DNA of 64,000 nt from a virus (IMGVR_UViG_3300028608_000007:116544-180543), one strand, 5' to 3'; shown: positions 25,665-32,365, counted from the first letter of the stretch. Numbers and translations are program-made. The notes: generated from the sequence alone by a model not told the origin.

Positions 25665-26317
25665 TTGTCTTTCACCTTCTTGAAGACAGACCAGTTATCA
25701 CGCATACCACTAAAGCGGATATGGTGACGTTCGAGTTCCATGGTCATTTCCCCATCACGCTCGAAAGCAGCATCGAGGTAATAGTAGAACGCATCGTTAC
25801 CGGTGCACCCCATGTACCCTTCACCTTCGTGGATGAGGATCTGACCGACGCGCATCTTCTTGGCAACCTTATGGGCAAAATCGGAACCCATCGGTGGCCA
25901 AGTCATCACGATTACGTCGTATGGATCGAAGTCCACTTCCAGCGCGTCACCACACTCGGAACCGTAGTTGGCGATGTCGTGAGTCCAGTACCAAGAGGAC
26001 CACATGTCCACCGCACGGTAGTCTTTAACGCCACGCTTACGCAGATGCGATGCCATGTAACCAGTACCAGCGCCGACCTCAAGAGTTTTCTTGTCCTTGA
26101 GGAAGTTGGCCAAGTAGTCTGCGTTCTCGGATGTGAGGATGAACCACGCATTGTTACGGACGTAGGCATCACGTTGTTTGGCGTCATGAACGAGTTCGTT
26201 GAAGAAGTCTTCGAACGTTTTGTCTTGGAATTGCTTCCAATCCTGCAAAGACATCAGCGGGAACGGATCAGCGAAGGACTCAGGTACACCAGGTTTCTTG
26301 ACGGACATAACTTGCAT
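25661..26317 (-). CDS. Class I SAM-dependent methyltransferase-like protein
   Basis: 218 aa. Motif I is clear: LEVGAGTGYMA (residues 79-89) in a Rossmann beta-alpha turn, followed by an acidic residue at the end of strand 2 (AVD, 102-104) that would bind the ribose. Motif IV reads VIVMTWPPM (about 136-143), similar to the DPPY/NPPY motif of N6-adenine and related amino-methyltransferases but with TWPP. The final strand carries a His-rich segment. It could modify nucleic acid, a protein or a small molecule; no target-recognition domain is visible. Start at 26317 fits the hairpin ribosome site. Confidence 0.65.
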   Translation of the reverse strand: MQVMSVKKPGVPESFADPFPLMSLQDWKQFQDKTFEDFFNELVHDAKQRDAYVRNNAWFILTSENADYLANFLKDKKTLEVGAGTGYMASHLRKRGVKDYRAVDMWSSWYWTHDIANYGSECGDALEVDFDPYDVIVMTWPPMGSDFAHKVAKKMRVGQILIHEGEGYMGCTGNDAFYYYLDAAFERDGEMTMELERHHIRFSGMRDNWSVFKKVKDK

Positions 26318-26320
26318 ACA

Positions 26321-26334
26321 GTTCTCCTTAGAAC
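26321..26334 (-). promoter_or_regulatory. Ribosome-site hairpin (AAGG loop)
   Basis: Minus strand GTTCT, loop AAGG, AGAAC, three bases before ATG at 26317. Nearly identical to the hairpin at 29295-29308. The preceding gene's stop codon (26334) lies at its edge. Confidence 0.55.
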
Positions 26335-26591
26335 TAAAAATTATCGAACTTGCCCAATTGTTCTTCTAGGCGGGTTCTGTACTTCTCGATATCAAACCAA
26401 TAGAAGTACGGACAGTCAGCCGTTTGGAGCTGACCATGGAAATGTACAACACAAGGGTAGTTTGCTTCTACACCACCGGGCTGGCGAGGGTTGCACTCCT
26501 GACCATAGTGACGTCCGGTGGCTTCACGAAAACCCTGACGGTTACGCACGATGTAAACGCCATAGGTTACTTGGCGGTAAACGTCTCCCAT
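26334..26591 (-). CDS. Small protein, tandem paralogue A (85 aa)
   Basis: Start at ATG 26591 (MGDVYRQVTYGVY) after GGGGAG; longer readings lack a site. The C-terminal half (NYPCVVHF, then FDIEKYRTRLEEQLGKF) matches the next gene upstream (KYPCVVWT, then CLENYKDKLLAQF), so they are tandem paralogues. Small, soluble, Cys- and aromatic-rich. Function unknown. Confidence 0.6.
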   Translation of the reverse strand: MGDVYRQVTYGVYIVRNRQGFREATGRHYGQECNPRQPGGVEANYPCVVHFHGQLQTADCPYFYWFDIEKYRTRLEEQLGKFDNF

Positions 26592-26593
26592 AC

Positions 26594-26878
26594 TCACTCC
26601 CCTTGTACTTCGCGAAACTGTGCCAGCAGCTTGTCTTTGTAGTTCTCCAAGCACATCCAGCGAACGCCCATATCGCCCCAACGATCGAAGTACGTCCACA
26701 CCACACACGGGTATTTCTTCGGGTAGTTGGTTGGGTAGTCCAGAGGTTCGCCTTCCTCTTTGTGTTCACGCTTTACCAGATCGCGATAAGCGGCTTGTGT
26801 ACGACAGAGGTGACCACCGCACATCAAGCGTTTGTAGTTCGGTCGTTCTTGCTTTTCTTCTTTCAAGTTACTTGCCAT
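26594..26878 (-). CDS. Small protein, tandem paralogue B (94 aa)
   Basis: Very charged N-terminal 50 residues including CGGHLC, then the YPCVV domain shared with paralogue A. Three-base gap to that gene. The CxxxxC plus later Cys could bind metal. Function unknown; small paired genes of this kind in phage accessory zones are often host-takeover or anti-defence proteins, but nothing here proves it. Confidence 0.6.
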   Translation of the reverse strand: MASNLKEEKQERPNYKRLMCGGHLCRTQAAYRDLVKREHKEEGEPLDYPTNYPKKYPCVVWTYFDRWGDMGVRWMCLENYKDKLLAQFREVQGE

Positions 26879-26902
26879 TTCCCCAGCCCCTCTAATGGGC
26901 TA

Positions 26903-26928
26903 CAAAAAAGAAGGGGTCCGTAGACCCC
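26903..26928 (-). terminator. Terminator after the 26935 gene
   Basis: Minus strand GGGGTC, loop TACG, GACCCC, then TTCTTTTTTG. It lies between two minus-strand genes, so downstream genes need readthrough or a promoter not recognised here. Confidence 0.7.
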
Positions 26929-26934
26929 GTTAAA

Positions 26935-27321
26935 TTATTTCGAGCGTTCCTCGAACATTGTGAGGACCTTGCCCCTGGTTCTGCGCACCCAACGACCACA
27001 GGGCACTTGCGTACCCGTCTTGTGACCTTGTAGTACACGAGCGCGTTCAGTGTTGAACACCAGAGGCAGAGGATAATACACCCAGCCGTTGTCAATCACC
27101 CGCCGTACCAAGGAGTAGTTATACTCCCGACTCTCCACCTTCTCGTAGATCCCACGTCTACAGTGTTCGAGTTCTTCTTCATTTGCTTCGTCGTAAAGGA
27201 TGGTGGTAACCCCAGTCTCTTCATCGAGGAACTGTTTCTTTCGGAAGATCAGTCCATCGACAGCGTGGCTGTAGATTTTGTCATCCTTCTTTACGATTAC
27301 GCGGTCGGCGGTATCAGTCAT
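26935..27321 (-). CDS. Hypothetical basic protein (128 aa)
   Basis: Basic, with a Tyr-rich centre and an Arg-rich tail (WVRRTRGKV); possible nucleic-acid contact. No family recognised. The start overlaps the stop of the exported-protein gene upstream as ATGA. Confidence 0.55.
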   Translation of the reverse strand: MTDTADRVIVKKDDKIYSHAVDGLIFRKKQFLDEETGVTTILYDEANEEELEHCRRGIYEKVESREYNYSLVRRVIDNGWVYYPLPLVFNTERARVLQGHKTGTQVPCGRWVRRTRGKVLTMFEERSK

Positions 27322-27614
27322 TGGTCTGGAATCCCGTATTGCTCGAGGTACTCAGTGACCTCTTTGTTCATAGCCTTGACTTTCTCGGGCGGGTACTTCT
27401 CGATCGGGAACGCGACCGTGATACCTTCTGGACCGTCGTAGTCAAAGTACTGCATACGGGTTTTGTAGTTGTAGCAGTCGCCTGACGAACAATGGATAAC
27501 CTCCATGTCCTTGACCCAGGCGGGTTGTGCCGAAGCTTTTACTGGTTGAGCACCAACGTTCGCCTGCACCGAAGTACAAGCTACCAGAGCGATTACTGCG
27601 AAAAGAGATTTCAT
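27318..27614 (-). CDS. Small exported protein, possible lipoprotein (98 aa)
   Basis: Start at ATG 27614 (MKSLFAVIALVAC); the ATG three codons upstream is inside the ribosome-site hairpin and too close to it. Residues 1-20 form a signal peptide. LVAC is an acceptable lipobox with Cys as the modified residue; cleavage after AQA or VQA by signal peptidase I is the alternative. The mature part has a CSSGDC pair and is otherwise hydrophilic. Likely periplasmic. It lies in a cluster of five small envelope proteins; lysis or superinfection-exclusion roles are conceivable. Confidence 0.6.
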   Translation of the reverse strand: MKSLFAVIALVACTSVQANVGAQPVKASAQPAWVKDMEVIHCSSGDCYNYKTRMQYFDYDGPEGITVAFPIEKYPPEKVKAMNKEVTEYLEQYGIPDQ

Positions 27615-27618
27615 TCTT

Positions 27619-27634
27619 GTCATTCCTTAATGAC
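27619..27634 (-). promoter_or_regulatory. Ribosome-site hairpin (AAGG loop)
   Basis: Minus strand GTCATT, loop AAGG, AATGAC, a perfect six-pair stem directly before ATG at 27614. Confidence 0.55.
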
Positions 27635-27651
27635 TATTTCTTTTTGGGGTC

Positions 27652-27921
27652 TTACGCGTTTAGCAGACCTGCGTCAGAGAGGTCTTTACGGATCATGCGA
27701 TACACGATCCAGGTTACAACCACCACGAAGAACAACACCCACACCTTGAAGATGGCGAGCGCCAGCGCGATGAAGAAGAACCCAGTTGGCGAGAGGTTCT
27801 GGACACCCCACAGTGCAACCTTGGTCCAGAAGGTTTCTTTCTTGGTCAGGATGTATTCACGGCTGGCTTTCCAGACCACGAACAAACCGAACACCACCAA
27901 CACCAGAATCAATACGCCCAT
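27652..27921 (-). CDS. Small membrane protein, two helices (89 aa)
   Basis: Hydrophobic helices at about residues 2-17 and 45-72, with a basic aromatic loop between. No signal-peptidase site. Part of the envelope-protein cluster 27.3-28.6 kb. Holin-like topology is possible but not diagnostic. Confidence 0.55.
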   Translation of the reverse strand: MGVLILVLVVFGLFVVWKASREYILTKKETFWTKVALWGVQNLSPTGFFFIALALAIFKVWVLFFVVVVTWIVYRMIRKDLSDAGLLNA

Positions 27922-27924
27922 GTT

Positions 27925-28134
27925 TCACTCCTTGTCTTTGATAGGTTTGTAACAGCACACCCCGTCGAACTCATAACGCTGAGTAGGATAGGACTTTTGA
28001 CGCGGCGGCTCGGGAGGATCATTCCTGTGAATAAACGCATGAACACCCACACCGATACCACCTACCACAATACCAATGATGCACAGTCCGATCAAACCAG
28101 CGATCATCATCATTGCTTCGTCTTGTGCACGCAT
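27925..28134 (-). CDS. Small single-helix membrane protein (69 aa)
   Basis: Start at ATG 28134, which follows GGAGG; the GTG two codons upstream overlaps that site. One Gly/Ile-rich helix at about residues 9-32, then a Pro-rich hydrophilic tail with CC near the end. Function unknown; member of the envelope cluster. Confidence 0.55.
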   Translation of the reverse strand: MRAQDEAMMMIAGLIGLCIIGIVVGGIGVGVHAFIHRNDPPEPPRQKSYPTQRYEFDGVCCYKPIKDKE

Positions 28135-28156
28135 GTACACCTCCTAGAAGATGTAC
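28135..28156 (-). promoter_or_regulatory. Ribosome-site hairpin (large loop)
   Basis: Minus strand GTACA stem, loop with CTAGGAGG, TGTAC stem, touching ATG at 28134. Shine-Dalgarno in the loop. Confidence 0.4.
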
Positions 28157-28437
28157 TTCACGACTTTGACGTTAGCCTGTGTTGCCACAGGGTACAGATC
28201 CTTACGGTGCCACGTTTGCGTAACACTTTCAGAATAGTTGTTAAGGTGTTGCACTTCTTCCTGAGAGGCCGCAGGACGCTTCTCAACGTGCGGCAAGAAG
28301 ATTGCAGTCAACACCAAGGCTACTACGAAAACAAGCACCAGCCAGCGCAGGAAAGAGTTCTGGCGGGCAAGTTCACGCTGGTCCACGTTTTCCAGATCGT
28401 GAATCAGCTTTGCGTTCTTTTCAGCTTCCTTATCCAT
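28144..28437 (-). CDS. Small membrane protein with N-terminal coiled region (97 aa)
   Basis: Charged N-terminus (1-28, helical), one membrane helix (about 31-48), then a hydrophilic C-terminal domain. If the N-terminus is cytoplasmic, the C-terminal part faces the periplasm. Start overlaps the preceding stop as TAATG. An inner-membrane partner for the neighbouring exported proteins is possible. Confidence 0.55.
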   Translation of the reverse strand: MDKEAEKNAKLIHDLENVDQRELARQNSFLRWLVLVFVVALVLTAIFLPHVEKRPAASQEEVQHLNNYSESVTQTWHRKDLYPVATQANVKVVKYIF

Positions 28438-28637
28438 TACTTACCCACCCACACTTTAGCTTCGGTTTGTTCGAACGACCCGTCTTCCAAGATGACGGTT
28501 TGTTTCACAGTGCACCAGCCAGCTTCACACTGAGCAGGCTCAGCTTTGAAGTCCTTGAGTTGGTACATAGCGAATGCCGAAGAGCAGATACCGGCGAGGG
28601 CGATAGCGGCGATCAGGGCTTTAACGAATTTGTTCAT
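28437..28637 (-). CDS. Small exported protein (66 aa)
   Basis: Signal peptide at residues 1-23 (MNKFVKALIAAIALAGIC, then SSAFA) with a signal peptidase I site after AFA. The mature part of about 43 residues has a CEAGWC pair and resembles the CSSGDC protein at 27318-27614 in size and layout. Probably periplasmic. First gene of the envelope cluster. Confidence 0.6.
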   Translation of the reverse strand: MNKFVKALIAAIALAGICSSAFAMYQLKDFKAEPAQCEAGWCTVKQTVILEDGSFEQTEAKVWVGK

Positions 28638-28646
28638 GGTTCTATT

Positions 28647-28658
28647 TCCTTCTGAGGA
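28647..28658 (-). promoter_or_regulatory. Ribosome-site hairpin (TCCT-CAGA-AGGA)
   Basis: Minus strand TCCT, loop CAGA, AGGA, nine bases before ATG at 28637. Same element as at 30463, 31176 and 32309. Confidence 0.55.
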
Positions 28659-28670
28659 TTTGAGTTTAGA

Positions 28671-29291
28671 TTAGTGGCGCGACTTTGGATTGATGTCGAT
28701 GCCGGGCAAACGGGATACTGCGGTGAGTAAACGATGTACGTGGGAAACCTGAATGCTGACCCTAGAAGGACCCCTGCCGATTTTCCCACCACGAGTGAGT
28801 TGATCTACTGCTTTGTTAACAGCGATAACCAAACCTTGAATGAACTCGCGCTCTTCTTTCATTGGTTGGAAACGCATTGGGCACAATCTGACGAATTCTT
28901 CAACAGTCCAGCCCATGATGAAGATTTCGCCATTCCTGATGACTACTTCTTCAGCAGGATCAGTCTGCAAGTACTTGAAGTACAGGACTGTTGCGTTGTC
29001 AGTCTTTTGCTTAGGTGGTGGGTAAACTATGTCTCGAAGTTCTTCGATAGTGTTTGGTCGAATCGCTTCAATCAGTTTCATTACCGACGCGGATGGCAAA
29101 GGCTCACGACGCAATTGGTTCCCATGATCAAGTGCGAGTTTGATTTTGAACCCAGTTGGGGAATGTGCAATTGTGAAAGGCGGGTGATGATCTACAGCAA
29201 CGATCGTGTAGTGACTCGCGTTTGAGTACTCCAGATTGTTGTCGTAGTTGTAAATCAGTGCATGGATAAGAAGTCTGACGGCTTCTCGCAT
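28671..29291 (-). CDS. Hypothetical protein, first gene behind an early promoter (206 aa)
   Basis: Not recognised. Soluble, alpha/beta, with VDHHPPF near residue 34 and a basic C-terminal third (RGGKIGRGPSRV) that might contact nucleic acid. It is the first gene leftward of the candidate early promoter at 29342, so it and the exported-protein cluster are probably expressed at the start of infection. Confidence 0.6.
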   Translation of the reverse strand: MREAVRLLIHALIYNYDNNLEYSNASHYTIVAVDHHPPFTIAHSPTGFKIKLALDHGNQLRREPLPSASVMKLIEAIRPNTIEELRDIVYPPPKQKTDNATVLYFKYLQTDPAEEVVIRNGEIFIMGWTVEEFVRLCPMRFQPMKEEREFIQGLVIAVNKAVDQLTRGGKIGRGPSRVSIQVSHVHRLLTAVSRLPGIDINPKSRH

Positions 29292-29294
29292 GAT

Positions 29295-29308
29295 GTTCTC
29301 CTAAGAAC
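29295..29308 (-). promoter_or_regulatory. Ribosome-site hairpin (TAGG loop)
   Basis: Minus strand GTTCT, loop TAGG, AGAAC, three bases before ATG at 29291. Confidence 0.55.
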
Positions 29309-29341
29309 GAAAGGTTAGGGACCGATATAACTCAGTCTATT

Positions 29342-29365
29342 CACCAGTGTAATATGTATCTGAGA
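29342..29365 (-). promoter_or_regulatory. Candidate early promoter
   Basis: Minus strand TCTCAGATACATATTACAC then TGGTG. Matches the seven-member set (core ATATTAC). Transcription would run left through 28671-29291 and the envelope cluster. Confidence 0.65.
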
Positions 29366-29398
29366 TTTTTTTGTTTCCGATTTACACGTATGTAGTGA

Positions 29399-29508
29399 AT
29401 ACAGGCAATGTCAACATTGCTCGCAAGGGGGTGATCCAGCCTTAGTGTGGTCTCCGAATCCTTGTATCGCTGGGAAGCGTAATAAAACGGATTCACGGCT
29501 GCCTGTAT
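29399..29508 (+). ncRNA. Candidate structured RNA upstream of a terminator
   Basis: A 110-base non-coding stretch closed by a nine-pair stem, ATACAGGCA (29399-29407) with TGCCTGTAT (29500-29508). Inside are GCAATG-TCAA-CATTGC (29405-29420, competing with the closing stem), GAATCC (29456-29461) pairing with GGATTC (29489-29494), and within that the hairpin CGCT-GGGA-AGCG (29468-29479). A terminator hairpin follows four bases later. It is not a tRNA. Either a small phage RNA or a leader controlling the P-loop gene at 29562. Strand chosen from the terminator and downstream gene. Confidence 0.5.
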
Positions 29509-29511
29509 CCT

Positions 29512-29538
29512 GCTCGCCCTTCGGGGCGGGCATTTATT
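29512..29538 (+). terminator. Terminator or attenuator upstream of the 29562 gene
   Basis: GCTCGCCC, loop TTCG, GGGCGGGC, then ATTTATT. It ends the candidate RNA and lies between it and the ribosome site of the 29562 gene, so it could work as an attenuator. Confidence 0.6.
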
Positions 29539-29561
29539 CCCAAAATCACAGGAAGAACAAC

Positions 29562-30056
29562 ATGTCCACCAAGATGACGATCGATTACGATACGATCATG
29601 CAGGGGCTTGAGAAAGCTGTTGAAGAACGTCGTGTACAAGCAGAGTGGGCTCGCGCAGAAGGCGTGACTCTGCTGAAAGATTTCCGCACCGTGGGACTGA
29701 TCGTACCTCGTCAGTCGGGTCGGACCTACTGTGCACTGCGCCGTCTGGTCTCCAACGAACGTGCAATCATGATTGTCCACAACGAATCCATTCGTGACGT
29801 CATGGCCAGCAACTACACGCACCACTGCGGTAAGGAGATGCCTCGCTCTACCGTAGCGCGCATCTACACCACTAAGGAAGTGCAGAAGGCTATCAAAGCC
29901 GTACAGAATGGCCAGCAGGATATCCTGCTCGCTAACGCTAACGAGACCATCGTTGACGACGCCCTGTACTTCTTCGAGAACGTTCGCCGTAACCAGTTCT
30001 ACAAGTGGCTCCACGATCGCGTTGGTGACGAGCAGTTAATCGTCCTGTTGAGCTAA
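29562..30056 (+). CDS. Small P-loop-like protein (164 aa)
   Basis: Start at ATG 29562 after GGAAG; a longer frame from 29445 would run through the structured RNA and terminator and is rejected. Residues 48-55 (VPRQSGRT) form a degenerate Walker A loop like that of terminases and some helicases (xRQxGKT), with R in place of K. VDDALYFF (131-138) could be a Walker B strand. The protein is too short for a full motor domain. It could be a diverged or inactive ATPase fragment. Function unknown. Strong codon bias suggests good expression. Confidence 0.6.
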   Translation: MSTKMTIDYDTIMQGLEKAVEERRVQAEWARAEGVTLLKDFRTVGLIVPRQSGRTYCALRRLVSNERAIMIVHNESIRDVMASNYTHHCGKEMPRSTVARIYTTKEVQKAIKAVQNGQQDILLANANETIVDDALYFFENVRRNQFYKWLHDRVGDEQLIVLLS

Positions 30057-30059
30057 AAA

Positions 30060-30087
30060 AAAAGCAGGGGATGCGGCCCCTGCTTTT
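30060..30087. terminator. Bidirectional terminator between convergent genes
   Basis: AAAAGCAGGGG, loop ATGCGG, CCCCTGCTTTT, then ATGCCC. Separates the P-loop gene (+) from the 30095 gene (-). Confidence 0.8.
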
Positions 30088-30094
30088 ATGCCCA

Positions 30095-30454
30095 TTATAA
30101 ACGGGCACCGGCCTTTTTCAACGCTGCTGTTACCAGAGCGTTTTGCTTTTTGGTGTCTTCGGTCATGAGTTTAAGGAGAGTCGGGCTGGCTTTCACCAAG
30201 TCACTCATCTCAATCTCGAACCGACCATTCTTGCGGATATGCAAGATACCAAGCTGGTACCCGAATTCAATACTGGCGAATTCGATGAAGTCGCCTTCGT
30301 TACAGTAACTGATCGCCAACTGTAACATCCGAGGCAAGGCGGTATCGAAGTACGCGTAACGGCGAACGTCAATGACCTCTTTGGATTTACCGCGAATCAT
30401 GGTTGCAATGACGCGGCGGATGTGGACAGTTTTCTTTTGTTCCGAGGTAGCCAT
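30095..30454 (-). CDS. Hypothetical basic protein (119 aa)
   Basis: Basic at both ends (residues 6-30 and 100-119), with an acidic and hydrophobic middle. No motif recognised. Last gene of the early-promoter unit running from 32299. Size and charge would fit a small nucleic-acid-binding or host-factor-binding protein. Confidence 0.55.
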   Translation of the reverse strand: MATSEQKKTVHIRRVIATMIRGKSKEVIDVRRYAYFDTALPRMLQLAISYCNEGDFIEFASIEFGYQLGILHIRKNGRFEIEMSDLVKASPTLLKLMTEDTKKQNALVTAALKKAGARL

Positions 30455-30462
30455 GAGGAGTT

Positions 30463-30474
30463 TCCTTCTTAGGA
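30463..30474 (-). promoter_or_regulatory. Ribosome-site hairpin (TCCT-AAGA-AGGA)
   Basis: Minus strand TCCT, loop AAGA, AGGA, eight bases before ATG at 30454. Confidence 0.55.
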
Positions 30475-30493
30475 TTTAAGTTAATGTGTCGCT

Positions 30494-31168
30494 TTACGAC
30501 AAACGCATGTTACGCTGTGCAATCTTCAAGATGTCTTCGTACGACTGAGCCGGACGGACGCGTTCCTTCATCGCCACCTTGAGATCACCAGTTTCTTTAT
30601 CCGCTTTCCAACCAGCCACGCTGTAGGTGTCAGTGCTGGAATGACGATCCCGATGGATAGCCATACGGAAAGCAAACAGCCAACCAATCTTGAAGGACTC
30701 GAGATAGGTTTGGAAGTACGGTGCACCAGAACCAATCGCTACAGGAAGTTCCTTCTGAGGGATCTCCCGCAACGACATCAACTTCTTGCGAGGACTAACA
30801 CTGAATCGGTAGACCTCGTGGTGTTCGGTAACGATCAAAGCTTGACCGTCAGGGATGTTGGTCCGTTCCATATTCACAGCGTTGAAAGCCTCAACGATGT
30901 ACTTAAGATCAGAACGTGCTGTCCAGATAGCTTTAATGAAGGACGTCATATTGGAAGACCCACAGGTCCCCATAAAGACAGCTTTGCGACCTTCAACCAA
31001 CCGGTGGTCCAGTTTGCTATCTTTATCCAGAAGAGTGATCTTCGTGGATTCCTCTTTACTACTGTGTCCCGTGGAACCACAGTCATTACAAGCGTAGCTG
31101 TTTGGGTTGATGTTCGTCGATCGCTTGTCGGCGTACATCGCGTGTCCATTGGTTGCAACTGTTGTCAC
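30494..31168 (-). CDS. Proteasome/HslV-like N-terminal nucleophile hydrolase
   Basis: 224 aa from GTG 31168. After Met removal the chain begins TTVATNGHAMYADKRST, close to the start of HslV-type peptidases (Thr nucleophile, then A-D/G-D turn with catalytic Asp). Later family marks are AVFMGTCGSSN (about 63-73), DGQALIVTEHHEVYRF (107-122) and the AIGSGAPY signature (144-151), followed by the expected helix and D-R-H-S-S-T turn. An insertion with CNDCGS (27-32) and His35 is unusual. No HslU-like ATPase is visible in the window. It might digest a host protein or act as a scaffold; activity is not proven. Early promoter context. Confidence 0.65.
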   Translation of the reverse strand: MTTVATNGHAMYADKRSTNINPNSYACNDCGSTGHSSKEESTKITLLDKDSKLDHRLVEGRKAVFMGTCGSSNMTSFIKAIWTARSDLKYIVEAFNAVNMERTNIPDGQALIVTEHHEVYRFSVSPRKKLMSLREIPQKELPVAIGSGAPYFQTYLESFKIGWLFAFRMAIHRDRHSSTDTYSVAGWKADKETGDLKVAMKERVRPAQSYEDILKIAQRNMRLS

Positions 31169-31175
31169 GATTACT

Positions 31176-31187
31176 TCCTTCTGAGGA
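31176..31187 (-). promoter_or_regulatory. Ribosome-site hairpin (TCCT-CAGA-AGGA)
   Basis: Minus strand TCCT, loop CAGA, AGGA, seven bases before the GTG start at 31168. Confidence 0.55.
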
Positions 31188-31197
31188 TCTAATTAGT

Positions 31198-31218
31198 GGG
31201 GTCCCCCGAAAGGACCCC
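31198..31218. terminator. Stem-loop between two early genes
   Basis: GGGGTCC, seven-base loop, GGACCCC. On the minus strand, the direction of both neighbours, it lacks a T run; the TTTATGACG sequence is on the opposite side. A partial terminator or RNA-stability stem is likely. Confidence 0.45.
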
Positions 31219-31228
31219 TTTATGACGC

Positions 31229-32299
31229 TTACTTCACTTCCGGGAAAGTTTCGCGGTAGCGCTTCATGTACATCGCGATCAAACCGGCCTTGATCTCAGT
31301 GCGCTTCTTGGCACCGATGCCGTCGAGGATGACCATGTATTCGTCGATAGTGCGTTCCAGAAGGGCTTCGTACTTGGCGTACATATCGACCTTCGGTTCA
31401 GGCACGTGTTTGGTGATGATCGCACCCAGCAGAACCATGGTGGCGTGACCCAGCTCGCTGGTATCAGCGTTCAGGATCGTTTGTAGCGCTTCGTTGATGT
31501 GCTGCGGTGCTGGCTTGAACTCGTCAGGCTGGTCAGCCGGTTTCGACTTCGGCAGATGGTAAGGCATCGGCCACATGGCGGTGACAGCCCAACCGTGCAT
31601 GTTGAACTCGCGGTAGAAGCGCAGTAGTTCGGTGTGGGTGTTAGCGCTACCCACCGCCCCCATGCCGATGATCATTGGCTTACCGTTGCCGTTCTTTCGA
31701 GTAACCCAGTAGATATCGCCGGACTCGGTCCACACCAACTGGTTGCCCCAGCGAAGATGCTTCTTACCAGTGGACTGACCACGGTAACGAGGACCACGAG
31801 GATCTTCTGTCCACTCCAGACCCATCAACATCTTGGGCTTGTGCAGCAGGCCCGCAGGGTCGGTGAAGAACTCGACGGCGTCGAAGACCTCACGAGCGTT
31901 ACTATAGAAGTGATCAACCACTTCGATAGCGGGCATGAACTCCAGCAGTTTGATGTTGGCGTGATCATAACGACCACCAGCCAGATCGCAGAACAGTCGG
32001 TCCAACGTAGATTGACCACCACGATCCTGATAGAGATTCAGGGCCATCGCATCGTCTTCGTTCATCTCGACTACTTGTAGTACGAAATCACGATCGTTCG
32101 GGTGGGCGATGAGATTGTTGTTGAGGGTGAGTGGAGCGTAGATTTCCTTGGAGAACAGGAAGATCTTCGGAACGTCGCGAATGGTGAAGATCGCAGCAGC
32201 AACGATGTTCAACACTTCGATGTTACGACCGTGTGGATCGATGATAACCTGGTTGCGGTCCGCGTGCAGTTTTTCGATAACTGGTTGGAGCAGAGACAT
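31229..32299 (-). CDS. Hypothetical protein, first gene of an early unit (356 aa)
   Basis: Not recognised. Soluble alpha/beta; centre has YRGQSTGKKHLRWGNQLVW (about 174-192) and MIIGMGAVGSAN (about 210-221), the latter reminiscent of a Gly-rich nucleotide loop but not a clean Rossmann motif. Start follows AAGGA in a hairpin. It is the first gene after the candidate early promoter at 32366, co-transcribed with the HslV-like gene, and may be its partner or substrate adaptor. Confidence 0.6.
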   Translation of the reverse strand: MSLLQPVIEKLHADRNQVIIDPHGRNIEVLNIVAAAIFTIRDVPKIFLFSKEIYAPLTLNNNLIAHPNDRDFVLQVVEMNEDDAMALNLYQDRGGQSTLDRLFCDLAGGRYDHANIKLLEFMPAIEVVDHFYSNAREVFDAVEFFTDPAGLLHKPKMLMGLEWTEDPRGPRYRGQSTGKKHLRWGNQLVWTESGDIYWVTRKNGNGKPMIIGMGAVGSANTHTELLRFYREFNMHGWAVTAMWPMPYHLPKSKPADQPDEFKPAPQHINEALQTILNADTSELGHATMVLLGAIITKHVPEPKVDMYAKYEALLERTIDEYMVILDGIGAKKRTEIKAGLIAMYMKRYRETFPEVK

Positions 32300-32308
32300 G
32301 CGACATCT

Positions 32309-32320
32309 TCCTTCTAAGGA
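32309..32320 (-). promoter_or_regulatory. Ribosome-site hairpin (TCCT-TAGA-AGGA)
   Basis: Minus strand TCCT, loop TAGA, AGGA, nine bases before ATG at 32299. Confidence 0.55.
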
Positions 32321-32365
32321 TTCATAGATAGCTTAGGTGTGTGAGAATAAACAACTGTTGTTCCT

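Noticed and set aside
27652-28437. Holin and spanin lysis cassette
   Set aside because: Sizes and topologies would allow it, but no endolysin is adjacent and the apparent early promoter argues against lysis.
29399-29508. tRNA
   Set aside because: The stem pattern lacks a T-arm with TTCGA, a D-arm and a CCA-type end; the closing stem is nine pairs with an internal layout that does not make a cloverleaf.
29445-29561. N-terminal extension of the P-loop protein gene to an ATG at 29445
   Set aside because: It would translate through the structured element and terminator, and the ATG at 29562 has a good GGAAG site.
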